Shown: one piece after another, positions 10,245 to 21,791 of the stretch | Numbering within the stretch: the first letter of the stretch is position 1 | Layout: every line of letters begins with the position of its first letter | DNA from: Apoda limacodes | Taxonomy: Eukaryota > Arthropoda > Insecta > Lepidoptera > Limacodidae | Direction of reading: 5' to 3' | Length of the DNA: 64,000 nt | Assembly: GCA_946406115.1 (NCBI GenBank) | Contig: OX291557.1 | Location: forward strand, 14,168,501-14,232,500 | Translations under genes and position numbers: made by a program | The notes under the pieces: generated by a model | Database searches by the model: none | Told to the model about the DNA's origin: nothing | The model's input: only the letters and a program-made list of their open reading frames with translations

Positions 10245-10871
10245 TATACGCTATAGTTGCCGTAGTGTGCGCCGACATCGTTCGTTCGGTACGCCTGACG
10301 CCGCGCCGCGCGCCACCGCCGCCGCTCCGCACCGCGCTGCCAGCCGGTGCACCGCCGCCACCCGCCCGTTTTTCTCCCCGCTACCGCTACGCGATTGCGA
10401 ACAACGAGCCGCGCATCGGTCGGTCGGCGTCATTGAATAACAAGAGCCGTTCGATGGCAGGCGCCTTCCTGTCAATATGAAAGAAGAACTAAGAAACTCC
10501 ATCACAAAATACGTGACAGTGGAATTTATACGTTGTTTTACTTATAATTTATTTTTATAGTGTTATTGCATTGAGAAGCATATTTTATTTATTAGTGAAT
10601 TATAGTTAAATTATTGCAAACCGCTATACGGGTGTCTCCGTATTTTACACTGTGATTGTTTTGTTTTAAAAATTTACGTTCTACAATGAGCATTGCAGTG
10701 TCAGTGTGTGTGATATCATAATAATCGAATAATCAATTGAGATGTGTATTCGATATACCTAGTGATTGGTGATCGACAATTCATCAGAATTCTACTGATA
10801 TAAGGACATCACTATCTGTCATCCATCCATAGGTGGAAAACCTACAAAAATTGCAGAGGACGTTTCAAATA
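10245..10871 (+). promoter_or_regulatory. CpG-rich putative promoter and 5' untranslated first exon of the host gene
   Basis: A sharp rise in GC and CpG content at about 10260-10440 (cgccgcgcgccaccgccgcc and similar) stands out from AT-rich flanks. The transcript-like stretch ends at 10871 in front of GTAAGTAAA, a near-perfect splice donor. A 27-codon upstream reading frame begins at ATG 10477. The next good acceptor joined to a start codon is 21690|ATG. I infer that this is the noncoding first exon of the gene with exons at 21691, 27757 and 30212. The exact start of transcription is not visible, and the link across a roughly 10.8-kb intron rests on context only. Confidence 0.45.
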
Positions 10872-13409
10872 GTAAGTAAATAGTTAGTTCTTACCTATTA
10901 TTCACTTTATGTGGGGGCTAAAAGACTGTACAACAAAAAATAGTCAAGTATTAAATCAATTTTGTAATGCTTTTTTAGTATTTTACTGTGCTAGTCATTC
11001 GTATTAGGTAGATTACATACTGATTTGGATTTTGTGAGTAACAATTCAATGGAAGCAATAGAAAGATTACAAATGAATCTGGGTGACTGTTTGTACTAAA
11101 GGCGAGACGAGCGAGCCGAGTGAGGCCCGAGACAGCGGAGCGTGCCAAGTGATAAGAAGCGGCCCGATAGCGACGTCGTCGTACCCAGACGATGTTTGTG
11201 TGAATTTAAATAAATTTTCATGTCAGACAATTCCGTAACCTCTCGCTAGAGACGTGACAAACCAGCGCGATAATAATATGTGCATAATTTGCTTGCAATC
11301 GCTTATTAAAATGGTAGGTATGCATATGTGAACAGAAAATCAAGGAGGTTTATTTGGATTAAATGTGTACAGAAAACTAAACAATTAAGCTTAGCATAAG
11401 AATGCAGCTATAATTTTATCATATACAAATAAGTTTCCTTGTGTTTGCGATAACAACACTACATTTAAATTATTTATCTCAATCTAATTTAATGTAATAT
11501 GCAAATCTGATATTCTAAACAACTCTTTCATGCACATTCTCACCGATTTATATACTTAACAATGTTTTAATAGCAGATAAAGTGAATGCTTGTGCAAATG
11601 TAGAAAATAATGAAATATTACAAGTTTAATTTGTAATGTTCATACTGACCTATCAAGTACTGATAGCTAAGGAAATAAGGTATACTAAACAGTTTTAGTG
11701 GCTTTTATATCAAATATGAATATAGTAGGTACTTGAAATAGGTACTTTAACAACTTAGGTTTTTATTATTTTAAACTGACCATTATTTTCACAGAATTCA
11801 ATGTAATAAATATAAATAGTTAGCGTTTTGCAGCTGAAGTAAAGAAATCTAAAAGCATTTTTAAATATGGATTCAAAAAACCATTTTAAGTTACAAAGAG
11901 ATGTATTTCTACTCTTAAAATATAAACACTTTCCATATGTATAACTGTTTTGTTGTTTAAGTGAATATTTTCTTGGTTTACTTCTTAACATTATTATCAT
12001 ATCTAACCATGCTTATCTCTCAGCAAACTTAATAACATATTAAAAATATCTGAAAGTGGTAGATATGAAATATTTTATATGTCTCATCACTTGGATATAA
12101 TTTATAAATCTTATACTTATGCCTGCAAATATTTGAAATTTTTCTAGTATAAAATGTAGACTATAACTATGTTGATTCAGGGTATAAACTATCTGATTTC
12201 CACGTTTCTGCCAGTCCTACATTGCTGCTTTACATTGTTTTAATTTATTTGAAAATCTCATAAAAAGGAGTAAAATAGATTATTATCATGTTGACACCTG
12301 ATCATTGTTAATGGCTTGATTTGTTTTAGTTTTTAATTGTATTTCTGATGTTATAGCCTTTTGTTACAATTTTTTTTTTGTTTCACACATTAAGTAAGTA
12401 CCTAAAGATAAACCTTATAAAATCCACAATCAAAATTAAAAATCTATCCAAGATTTATAATTTCTTTTAATCGAGAAAGTCAAATGCATAGGTATACTAC
12501 TTCTTTTTTTGTAAATCCATACATATTATCATAAAAAATACCCAGAGACTAGACAAATACAAATGTTTATTACATAAATGTACCTTGGAAAAAAATCAAT
12601 AGTTAGATATATTTGTATATTAACTAAAAATCCAATTTATATAAAAACCTGAAGAGGCATATACCTAACCATACTGTAATATGGAATAAAATGTTGACAT
12701 TGTATTTTATTTTATTTTTAGTGTTCTGCATCAAAATGGTTAAGAGTAACCATTGCAGTAAGATTGCTTGCCCTCACTATCTAAGACAATAGAACTAAAA
12801 AGGTAACCTCACTTACCATACTATGCAATTGCAGCAATACAAAAACCGTATTTTAAAACTATTGCTTATAAATTAAGGGGGGTAAGGTAGGAAACTCCTG
12901 CGGGGCGACACAATCGTCGAAATTCATAGTTTTTTTAACGATTTTTTATGAAATAAGCCTATAAAATGAAATGCATTTTTTTTTTATTAACCTGATGTTT
13001 ATAAAACACACCCCTCTGTGGGCTGCGCCTTCGCTTCGCTCGGGAAAAGAAATACAACACTAACCTAACCTAACACTAGTAGGTAATTCAATATAAACTG
13101 TTTTTATATTGAATATTTCTTTTTTCCAAAAAAAAATTCTTTTCCTCCGACTTTTTTATACTTTTGTGTAGAAGGGGGTGCTACTCAGACGCTTTAATAG
13201 ACTGGTACCTTATTCTTTTGAATTCGTGGGAAAAATGTATGCAAGTTGGTCTTACCCCTCGCGGAACCTAGATGTACTTGCATATATTTTGCGCCCGAAT
13301 TCACGAGTTTGGTGTACTCGAGGCCGTTCCCAATAAACTCATTGGGGCCTTATTGGGAACAGTCGAGCTATTCGGACTCTGGAATGCGAGAGAAAAATGA
13401 ATGCAAGTA
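10872..13409. other. Putative intron 1, AT-rich part
   Basis: No exon was found. A GC-rich patch at 11101-11190 (gcgagacgagcgagccgag, gcgacgtcgtcgtaccc) is the only compositional outlier; it has no open frame with good splice sites and remains unexplained. Confidence 0.4.
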
Positions 13410-13788
13410 CATTCCCCGCGGCCGTAGCTAAGGGGGCATTGTGGGGCAATACCCTACCTTGAAATACTAATGCCCTAATTAATAAAAAAAAAAAAATTGA
13501 TTTACTACTAGCGACATCTATCAAATTAATTCTGAATCAACCACGGTGTTTTACAATTAAGATATATAATTCTATATTCTGCCCATAGATGGCGTTATGG
13601 TGGCATTTGAAGTGTGTATGTAACCATTTTGCTCTTATTTTCCCCCGCTCCCCCTCCAACTAATTACACCTTACTCTCAAGCAAAGCAGGTACAATAATT
13701 AAAGATAAAAAATTACTTCTGCCCTACCTGAAATCACTGCTGCCCTACCTATCTTAGATTTAACTCTAGCTACGGCCCTGCATTCACC
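13410..13788. mobile_element. hAT-type non-autonomous element with 8-bp target duplication
   Basis: The left end gcggccgtagcta (13418) and the right end tagctacggccctg (to 13780) are inverted matches and resemble CAGGGCCGTAGCT-type hAT ends. The flanks cattcccc (13410-13417) and cattcacc (13781-13788) agree at seven of eight positions, as expected of an 8-bp hAT target duplication. The 363-bp body encodes nothing. Confidence 0.65.
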
Positions 13789-14621
13789 GGTGAGGTAGGC
13801 CAGACTTCTATACATTTTTGTCTCGAATTCCACAGTCTGGTCTAAAGCGTCGTCTTTTTCAACACATTTACATATGTTACGTAAGTATACGTTTTACGAA
13901 GTTAAATACCTACTACGGGTTAATATCTCCGAAAGTAATCATCTTCGACGGTTGAAATTTGGTAAATCATTTTCTTATATTTGAAAATACAATCAAAATT
14001 ACATCACCCTAGGTTAATGTACAGATATTATAAGTGACTACGTAGTGATTATATTCTCTTTGTAAGTGACTAGCCACAGGTTTTTTTGTGTCAAGGTTAC
14101 TTAGTCTGTCATCTCAGTAGTAACTTTAAGGCGACGAGTAAAATCAAAAAGCTAACTTTAGCAATAATGACACATATATAGGTTAGGTAGGTATAATGGT
14201 GGCATGTATTTTATTATGTTGTTTAAAACTAGTCAATCTGGCAACTCACAAGATGCATACGAACATCCGTATAAACAACATGATATGACCTATCCTTACT
14301 GTTGCCGCACTGTCGTGGCGAAAAGGACAACAATACAACGTAAGCTAAGTTAGAAAGAGACCAATGCCAGTAATTATACCGTGCATGTTTATATATTATG
14401 TTTACAACTACATTATAAGGTAGTGACACAAAATTTCGGTCGCGGGCATATCAGGTTGTTTATATCGTTGCAAACGAATAACAGATGCTATTAAAAGTAC
14501 CGAGTTTCATTAAAACCGATCGAAATATAGGTGTATGCTTTAAAATTTGCAAAAATTCTAGAACACTAATTTTCAATTATATTCTATATCCTATATCTAT
14601 ATACCTACACCAAAGGCAGTG
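13789..14621. other. Intronic non-coding DNA
   Basis: No gene or bounded repeat was seen. Confidence 0.4.
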
Positions 14622-14957
14622 CTCAGGTAGGGTTGCCATCTCTGAAATCTAGCAACTAAGACAAGAAGCGTAAAAGCCCCGGATTTTGGAGCTTAGAACC
14701 CGGACATGTCAACAGTTTCTTTTTAAAAGTTACACAAATAAAAATAAAACTAAATTTAGTCTTCATAAGAAACAAAACGATTAGGAACTGTTTGCAGTCT
14801 TACATTTTTACTCTATTTGAAAACAGAAGGTTTTTAAAGTTCTTAGGAACTTTTAAACCCGGACTATAAATGAAACCCCGTCCAGACGCTCCCCGGACAC
14901 CCTCTAAACTAGGACAAATCCGGGAAAATCCGGAAGGATGGCAACCCTATTCTCAGG
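14622..14957. mobile_element. MITE with TAGGGTTGCCATC ends
   Basis: TAGGGTTGCCATC at 14628 and GATGGCAACCCTA ending at 14950 are perfect 13-base inverted termini. The six-base sequence ctcagg flanks the element at 14622-14627 and 14952-14957, a plausible target duplication. Inside, 'ccccggattttgg' on one side and 'aaatccgggaaaatccgg' on the other continue the inverted relation. It is non-coding. The superfamily is not settled. Confidence 0.7.
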
Positions 14958-16019
14958 GCACACCCTAAAACTGCTTTTAATAAACAATAGACTCATCCTG
15001 AGCGGCGCGGCGCTGCAATTTAATAGCAAAATCGATGAAGAAACCTCATTATAGCTATAAATACGAAACGTGTTTGACAGCTGTTAAAAAGTAGCGCAAA
15101 ATACCCATCTCTCAACATGGGTCTTAAGTAGCAATATTTCGTAGCAAAACTGCTTTTTAAACGAAGAAGCTAGAAGTTAACATTTGAGTTTTGCTCTAAT
15201 GAAACTGAGAATTTGAGTAAAAGCTAATGAAACGCAAACCGGTAACATTTCTGGTACGAAGTAGTCAGATGGAACGCCCTAAATATTGTCTATTCAAGAT
15301 TTTTTGCAAGGTTTACGCGTTGGCTGTCGCTGTCACACTACACAGCAACCATAGAGTATTACCTACGTTAATGCATAGAAGCACTCGTTGCACTCTTTAA
15401 GTACCTACATGTATATGTATAGGAACATATGCCATTTATATTTATACTACCTAATATTACCACTGCCCAATCCTGATTTACTTCTCATAGTTTGTCTGGA
15501 ACTGGCAATGGGGTGTATTGTTCTGTCCAGTCTTGTATTTTACCGGTAATTACTTTAAAGCTGGTAATTTACGACGTATAGTACCTTAGTTTAGCGTTGC
15601 GGCGATGGGCTCACCCCCTGTTACGCAGTGCTAATATACTATTATCTGTGTTACGCAGGTCTGAAGTTGTTGGTAAAAGAAGCTGTCCCCAACATTATGA
15701 TGTGGGTGTGTACGTTTAGCCGGTGGTTACCCCCTTTTGGGGATAAAAACCGTGCAGATATTCATAATACAAAATGTAGTAAGATTGTTCGTTTGTAAGA
15801 CGTAAACTCAAGAATTTGTTACGTAGACCATCAACGCGAACGCGACGACGCGGCCAGATGCAGACGCATTGTTTTTTACCAAATATCCGAATGATGATGA
15901 CCTATCGGCTTCAAACTATATCATTGCATACCAAATTCGATGACATATTGCTAGCCGACTTCAAAAAAAAGAAGAGGAGGTGACACATTGTTAGGTATAA
16001 GAGATTTGTAATAAGTATA
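14958..16019. other. Intronic non-coding DNA
   Basis: No exon. Contains the repeat relic at 15600-15780. Confidence 0.4.
15600..15780 (+). repeat. Divergent dispersed repeat (partner at 29560-29725)
   Basis: Shares the order gatgggctcaccccctgt, ccccaacattatgatgtggg, ggggataaaaaccgtg with 29560-29725 (gatggactcaccatctgt, cccacaaaattatgatgtgggg, aaataaaaccgtga). Both appear to be old copies of one retroposon-like family. Confidence 0.4.
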
Positions 16020-16039
16020 ACATCAAAATGGAAGACTGC

Positions 16040-16320
16040 GGTCTCGAAACTGATCGACCGCCTTCACTATGCCTATGCTATGTACAAATGCCTTCCCCTG
16101 ACTATCAATAGCTGGTGACCCTCGGTGCATGAGGTGCACTAGAAGGTTACCGGTCGGGCGACCGTGGCGAAAGCTGTAGTTGCGGTTGCTGACCAAATCG
16201 TGTTTTTCTAGGTATCTTAGAATCTGTGTGTAAGGCTGGGACTTAATGCAACCTGAATTTCCCGGATCCGCTTAAATACAGCTCGGGATAAGCCCGGGTC
16301 CAATCTGTTGCTCAAGCAAT
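16040..16320 (-). pseudogene. LINE reverse transcriptase fragment, probable source copy
   Basis: On the - strand this encodes RYLEKHDLVSNRNYSFRHGR, then GNLLVHLMHRG and AIDSQGKAF, the N-terminal RT segment of Jockey/CR1-type LINEs (family form: ...YGFRHGRSAGDLL...). It continues past the inverted-repeat boundary at 16078 as VHSIGIVKAVDQFRDRSLPF, which aligns with motif A (LDIAKAFDRVWH) although the catalytic residues are mutated. This continuation is absent from the second copy at 19300-19541, which identifies this copy as the older, intact context. Confidence 0.75.
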
Positions 16321-17560
16321 TTAAATTTTTTCTGCATCGACTACATATGATCCGGAATTATTCGACCATGAATTTTACCCAGAAGCAATCGGATCATGCT
16401 CTGGTTTTCGGTCGGTCAAAAACATATGTAGGTAGTTGTGGATGCATAAAGTCTTAATCGTACGCTTTAAGCAGCTTCGTAGCTCTGGTGGTAGTATTAG
16501 GGAAAACAAGGGGTAATGCCGCTCACTTCTATTACTGGATAAATACGTTATATAAAATCTCGTTATTTTGGCTAAAAGATAAGGGGTGTTGTAATTCATG
16601 AATAGAAAGCGACATGTGACATCAGTCAGCTTCTAGTACGGCAAAGTGAGGTTCGTAGGTATGTTGATTTGCGACCGGGCATATCTAAATATTAGCCCAA
16701 TATTTTTGTCAATAAGCCCAGAATTTTTGTAATTATATATTGGTTTTGGTAATATAAATGTATGTACCAACACTTTATATTTAGCGATATCGTTATTCCT
16801 TCCTAACAAAATTAAATATATCTCTGTTTTTAAATTTTAACTCTAAAACAAAAAGATGGTTTGGGGTAACACAGCTAGCTCATGTTTGTAGCAGATACGA
16901 ATAGAAATCGTCATAAGACCGTTCTATTTAAACAAACTGGTGAAAGAGTCATTACTTTACCTGCACGGTAATAACCATAGTCAGGTTTTACTTATTCTGT
17001 AAAAGATAAATGTGCTTGGTGTTTGCATATTGATAGCTTAATAGTTAAACCTTAGATATAAATTCCTACAAACTGTAAAAAAATACAGTGTATTTTTTCT
17101 GAATACAACGGCATTCCCTCTGCTTTCCTTACTGCCTGCGGATTCAATGGGCACGGATTTGATTCGTGTTTGTTTTGAGTCTGAATATTTTTTTTATGTA
17201 GGTATAGTAAATATGTATTTCAAATAATATATATGAGTATTTGAATCCGTTGTATGTTATCCGGCTTAGCTTAGTTTGGCTTAGCCGGATGACGCTATGT
17301 GTTTTATCCAGGTATTATTATTTATCCCTTAGGGAAGGTATCAACATAAACGGCGAGTAGGTAGGTACATTACTCATCTTCGCCGACGACATACATAAAA
17401 GTCATTGCAGAATTTCTGTAAGACATTGGCACGATTATCGAAGACCTCCGCCGTTTTGACACTGGTGGGCCTTGAAATGAACATGGATGAAACGATACGT
17501 TTGTTGTGAACGGACACAACTGACTATGATTCGAAATATGAATGCACTACACACACTTTA
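16078..17560 (+). repeat. Left arm of a 1483-bp near-identical inverted duplication
   Basis: Every position x in 16078-17560 pairs with 35619 minus x in 18059-19541, with no length change. The only difference I found by eye is g/a in the motif ccaatctgttgctc (about 16308). The arm holds LINE fragments at both ends and about 1 kb of unassigned AT-rich DNA. A 74-codon chance frame (16375-16599, -) is mirrored exactly at 19020-19244 (+). Confidence 0.95.
17340..17515 (+). pseudogene. LINE reverse transcriptase motif C fragment
   Basis: TLLIFADDIHKS gives the catalytic FADD motif. In shifted frames there follow GTIIEDLRRF and VGLEMNMDETIR, the segment that follows motif C in several LINE clades. 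Frameshifts and a stop show decay. It is mirrored on the - strand at 18104-18280. Confidence 0.7.
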
Positions 17561-17929
17561 TCGCGGAGGCAGAACTCCTCAGTTAGTGCTCAGGTGGCAC
17601 ACGACCACAGCTATCATCAAGTTCAGTGGTTCTTAACCAGTAGTCCGCGGACCACTGTTGTTCCCTAGAAGTATTAGATGTGGTCCCTAGAATCAAGTCA
17701 AACGAGGATATAAATAAGCATACCAAAACAGGATCGAAGTAACATTCGGCAACATACTTTACGTTATTATCGCACTGACGACGCTGCAAAATTGATACCT
17801 CTTTTTTATTAAACATTTTTTTCTAAGCTGCTAGTATAACTTAGAATTATTTTTATAGTACTACCTTAATGTTTTGATAAAGATGCACCACATAGCTTTT
17901 TGGAGTTTGTACGGACAAAGCTGACAATA

Positions 17930-18059
17930 TCGCATATGAATAACACTTTAGGTAGAGCACTCGCCACCAATATATTTTTGGGTAAATTCCTTAGTTTTAG
18001 GGGCATTTTTGCTTCATCAAAATTAAATAATTAGAGCAGGAATCGAGCAGACCTACTCT
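17930..18059 (+). repeat. Left 130-bp inverted arm inside the hAT element
   Basis: Position x pairs with 37606 minus x, giving 19547-19676 as the inverted partner. I found one mismatch (t/a near 17991). The arm starts tcgcatatgaataacac and ends cagacctactct at the junction with the captured segment. Confidence 0.9.
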
Positions 18060-19541
18060 AAAGTGTGTGTAGTGCATTCATATTTCGAATCATAGTCAGT
18101 TGTGTCCGTTCACAACAAACGTATCGTTTCATCCATGTTCATTTCAAGGCCCACCAGTGTCAAAACGGCGGAGGTCTTCGATAATCGTGCCAATGTCTTA
18201 CAGAAATTCTGCAATGACTTTTATGTATGTCGTCGGCGAAGATGAGTAATGTACCTACCTACTCGCCGTTTATGTTGATACCTTCCCTAAGGGATAAATA
18301 ATAATACCTGGATAAAACACATAGCGTCATCCGGCTAAGCCAAACTAAGCTAAGCCGGATAACATACAACGGATTCAAATACTCATATATATTATTTGAA
18401 ATACATATTTACTATACCTACATAAAAAAAATATTCAGACTCAAAACAAACACGAATCAAATCCGTGCCCATTGAATCCGCAGGCAGTAAGGAAAGCAGA
18501 GGGAATGCCGTTGTATTCAGAAAAAATACACTGTATTTTTTTACAGTTTGTAGGAATTTATATCTAAGGTTTAACTATTAAGCTATCAATATGCAAACAC
18601 CAAGCACATTTATCTTTTACAGAATAAGTAAAACCTGACTATGGTTATTACCGTGCAGGTAAAGTAATGACTCTTTCACCAGTTTGTTTAAATAGAACGG
18701 TCTTATGACGATTTCTATTCGTATCTGCTACAAACATGAGCTAGCTGTGTTACCCCAAACCATCTTTTTGTTTTAGAGTTAAAATTTAAAAACAGAGATA
18801 TATTTAATTTTGTTAGGAAGGAATAACGATATCGCTAAATATAAAGTGTTGGTACATACATTTATATTACCAAAACCAATATATAATTACAAAAATTCTG
18901 GGCTTATTGACAAAAATATTGGGCTAATATTTAGATATGCCCGGTCGCAAATCAACATACCTACGAACCTCACTTTGCCGTACTAGAAGCTGACTGATGT
19001 CACATGTCGCTTTCTATTCATGAATTACAACACCCCTTATCTTTTAGCCAAAATAACGAGATTTTATATAACGTATTTATCCAGTAATAGAAGTGAGCGG
19101 CATTACCCCTTGTTTTCCCTAATACTACCACCAGAGCTACGAAGCTGCTTAAAGCGTACGATTAAGACTTTATGCATCCACAACTACCTACATATGTTTT
19201 TGACCGACCGAAAACCAGAGCATGATCCGATTGCTTCTGGGTAAAATTCATGGTCGAATAATTCCGGATCATATGTAGTCGATGCAGAAAAAATTTAAAT
19301 TGCTTGAGCAATAGATTGGACCCGGGCTTATCCCGAGCTGTATTTAAGCGGATCCGGGAAATTCAGGTTGCATTAAGTCCCAGCCTTACACACAGATTCT
19401 AAGATACCTAGAAAAACACGATTTGGTCAGCAACCGCAACTACAGCTTTCGCCACGGTCGCCCGACCGGTAACCTTCTAGTGCACCTCATGCACCGAGGG
19501 TCACCAGCTATTGATAGTCAGGGGAAGGCATTTGTACATAG
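18059..19541 (-). repeat. Right arm of the 1483-bp inverted duplication, inside hAT
   Basis: Reverse complement of 16078-17560. At 19541 the LINE frame (LVHLMHRG ... QGKAFVHR) is cut off by hAT arm sequence, whereas in the left arm it continues. This copy therefore looks derived. Confidence 0.95.
19300..19541 (+). pseudogene. LINE reverse transcriptase fragment, truncated duplicate
   Basis: Same protein segment as the - strand fragment at 16078-16320, here on the + strand and ending abruptly after KAFVHR at the duplication boundary. Confidence 0.75.
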
Positions 19542-19546
19542 ACAGC

Positions 19547-19676
19547 AGAGTAGGTCTGCTCGATTCCTGCTCTAATTATTTAATTTTGATGAAGCAAAAA
19601 TGCCCCTAAAACTATGGAATTTACCCAAAAATATATTGGTGGCGAGTGCTCTACCTAAAGTGTTATTCATATGCGA
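19547..19676 (-). repeat. Right 130-bp inverted arm inside the hAT element
   Basis: Inverted partner of 17930-18059. Together the two arms form a stem that could fold with the 1.5-kb captured segment as its loop. Confidence 0.9.
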
Positions 19677-19958
19677 TGAAAATATTTTAATTGTAAAAAA
19701 CAAAGGCAGGTAAAGCCGAATAATTTCTGGAAAATGACAATTACTTTTCCTAAATTTAACTATAAAATTTTTTAGAAAATAAAAATTAATAATACAGATG
19801 TACGCCATGTATTGCAAATAATCTTGTGCATAACAACCCTAATACCTAAATATTACCACAATTTACAATAACACCAGCCAGTTAGTGGTCCGCAGCCATT
19901 CAAACATTTGGCCTAATGATTCTTCATCCTTAAAAGGTTAAGAACCCCTGATCTAGTT

Positions 19959-21690
19959 AGTAGGTAAGAATTTCGGACAAGAATATTTACTTGTTTCGTA
20001 CTTTTCAAAACGCGATCTTTCTAGCTAGGTTTCATTGTTAGAAAACGTCGTTTTATCCGTGTTTTCAGACAATGATAAACTGAAAAATATGACTCTTCCT
20101 GACATCTATGGGCGAGTACCTAGTAATACTATTATTTTCACAGACACAGCAACACTTAAGCTACTTGACAATAGATGGCGTTGTAAAAAAAACGAGCGAA
20201 GCTCGGTCCTCTGGGTACTGGAAACCAATATGATGAAGTGTAAATATCAAGTAGCTAATTTAAATGCGACATTCCATCGTGATTCAATATATGTTGATAG
20301 ATTTAAAAAAGTAAAAACGGCAGGTTAAAACTTAATTAAATAACATTTTGTCCACGTTTTTGTCTGTTAAGTAAATTTGATCAGAGATCATAAAATGTAA
20401 ATGCATAACATCTTACGAGGGCGATATAGGCCAGAAAGCTAATTTCTGTAATTCTAACGTTGTGTACGTAAATGTACTATAAATCATTAGTTAATGTCAT
20501 ATACATTACTATGAGATATATATTTTAGATACTTCTTAAGTTATTTATGTTAATAACGCCTTGAAACTTAATTTTTTTTGTATGGAATTTAACGTTATTA
20601 CCGTTTTGTAGTCACATTTTTTGACTTTTCGCTACAACTTAGAGTCTATGCACTAGATAACAAGCTATTCTAACTATTTAACCAACTTTCATTACAAGCA
20701 AATGCAAAACACGCTTTCAAAATTTGCACAAGTGTTGAAACAACGGTCACTTCCGGATTTTTTATTGCATTAAATACAATAAATGAAAATCATTCAGTAA
20801 GGTTATGCACTAGACAGAACCAAGTTTTATAATATATATTTTTTTCAATGCTTTAGATGCTACAGTTTAGCCACAAAATTTGCACAAAAACGGCGTATTT
20901 TCGCGGTCTAGCCTATACCCTAGCCTTAATATTAATGTCTTAGCCGTTTTTATATTCGCGCCAAATCTCATTGTGGTACTTACAACCTTGAAGTTGTTAC
21001 TAAAAGTTCAAATACCGATGTATAAAATTACTTGCTGTGTAAGTAAGGCCATGTACCTAATCTAGTTTCTAAAGCTATGATATATATGCGTTCACAATAG
21101 GAAAGAACCCTGTCAAAGCGAATTTAAAATAACAGGACTAAATCAAAGTAGGGTTAGCAAAGAAGTTCTAAATATTTAACATTATTTTTAACAATTACTC
21201 ATATTTATTCTTAGGGGTTACGAAAATACACCAAAATGTTTCATAATTGTAATTATTATAAGTAAAGATAGAGGATCGCATATTTTATATCATGACATGA
21301 CATGATTGTGTGTAAGTTAAAATTAAGGATACAAGTTTATCGGTACCTATATACTACTGTTATTATGTAGTAAGGAGGACGAAATAAGCGAAAGACATGG
21401 TCGTGATGTGGCCACTTACATTCCTTCGCAATATCCAATGATTCAGGTGATGAAGTTTCTACAGTTGGTTTATCTGCATAATTTACACACATCTTTCATT
21501 GTATGTAGGTTGAAGAAAACGATACAAGCAAGGATAGTGTGTTCTGACGTAGCCACAATTTTTATTGTTTCCAATGTTTATTTGTCTCTGCATACGTTCT
21601 TATGCTATTGCAAATACTGTAGATGTTATTGTTTATTTGTGAAGGGTGAGGAGGACGACATAAGTGAGATCAGTGTGTTGTGATTTGCAG
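19959..21690. other. Putative intron 1, 3' part
   Basis: AT-rich. The 97-codon frame at 20035-20328 has no family resemblance and no start ATG in a good context. The interval ends with tgtgatttgcag, a good splice acceptor, at 21690. Confidence 0.45.
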
Positions 21691-21791
21691 ATGCTCTCGG
21701 TACAAGTGCCGGGGTGCGCGGGCATGGAGAGGCTGGGCGCGCCGGGGGGGCCGCGCATACGGCACGACCACAGACACCACCATCCCACCTT
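21691..21791 (+). CDS. Host gene coding exon 1 (unrecognised protein, residues 1-34)
   Basis: The acceptor tgatttgcag directly precedes ATG at 21691, and the exon ends before GTAAGT at 21792. It is 101 bases (33 codons plus two bases), GC-rich against AT-rich introns, and starts MLSVQVPGCAGMERLG, ending in a His-rich run (HDHRHHHPT). The two leftover bases complete a codon with the first base of the exon at 27757. No signal peptide or membrane segment is evident. The ATG sits exactly at the splice acceptor, so an upstream coding exon that makes this an internal methionine cannot be excluded. I do not recognise the protein family. Confidence 0.65.

Larger units (their letters stand above)
17616..19958. 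mobile_element. Non-autonomous hAT element carrying captured DNA
   Basis: The left terminus CAGTGGTTCTTAACC (17624) and right terminus GGTTAAGAACCCCTG (to 19950) are the inverted ends of a common hAT group. The subterminal agtccgcggaccac and tagtggtccgcagcc also correspond. The flanks atcaagtt (17616-17623) and atctagtt (19951-19958) agree at seven of eight positions, as for an 8-bp hAT target duplication. There is no transposase inside. In its middle are 130-bp inverted arms bracketing the right copy of the 1483-bp duplication, so most of its 2.3 kb is foreign. Confidence 0.8.

Noticed and set aside
10213..10505. Overlapping Pro/Ala/Arg-rich frames in the CpG island on both strands
   Set aside because: GC-rich DNA lacks stop codons by chance; several frames are open at once and none has domain or splice support.
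13055..13072. taacctaacctaacac considered as telomeric (TTAGG)n
   Set aside because: Only two to three units; this is common by chance in lepidopteran DNA.
16375..16599. 74-codon frame repeated exactly at 19020-19244 on the other strand
   Set aside because: The identity comes from the inverted duplication; there is no family resemblance, codon bias or splice context.
20035..20328. 97-codon + strand frame
   Set aside because: Begins at a non-ATG codon and shows no family resemblance.
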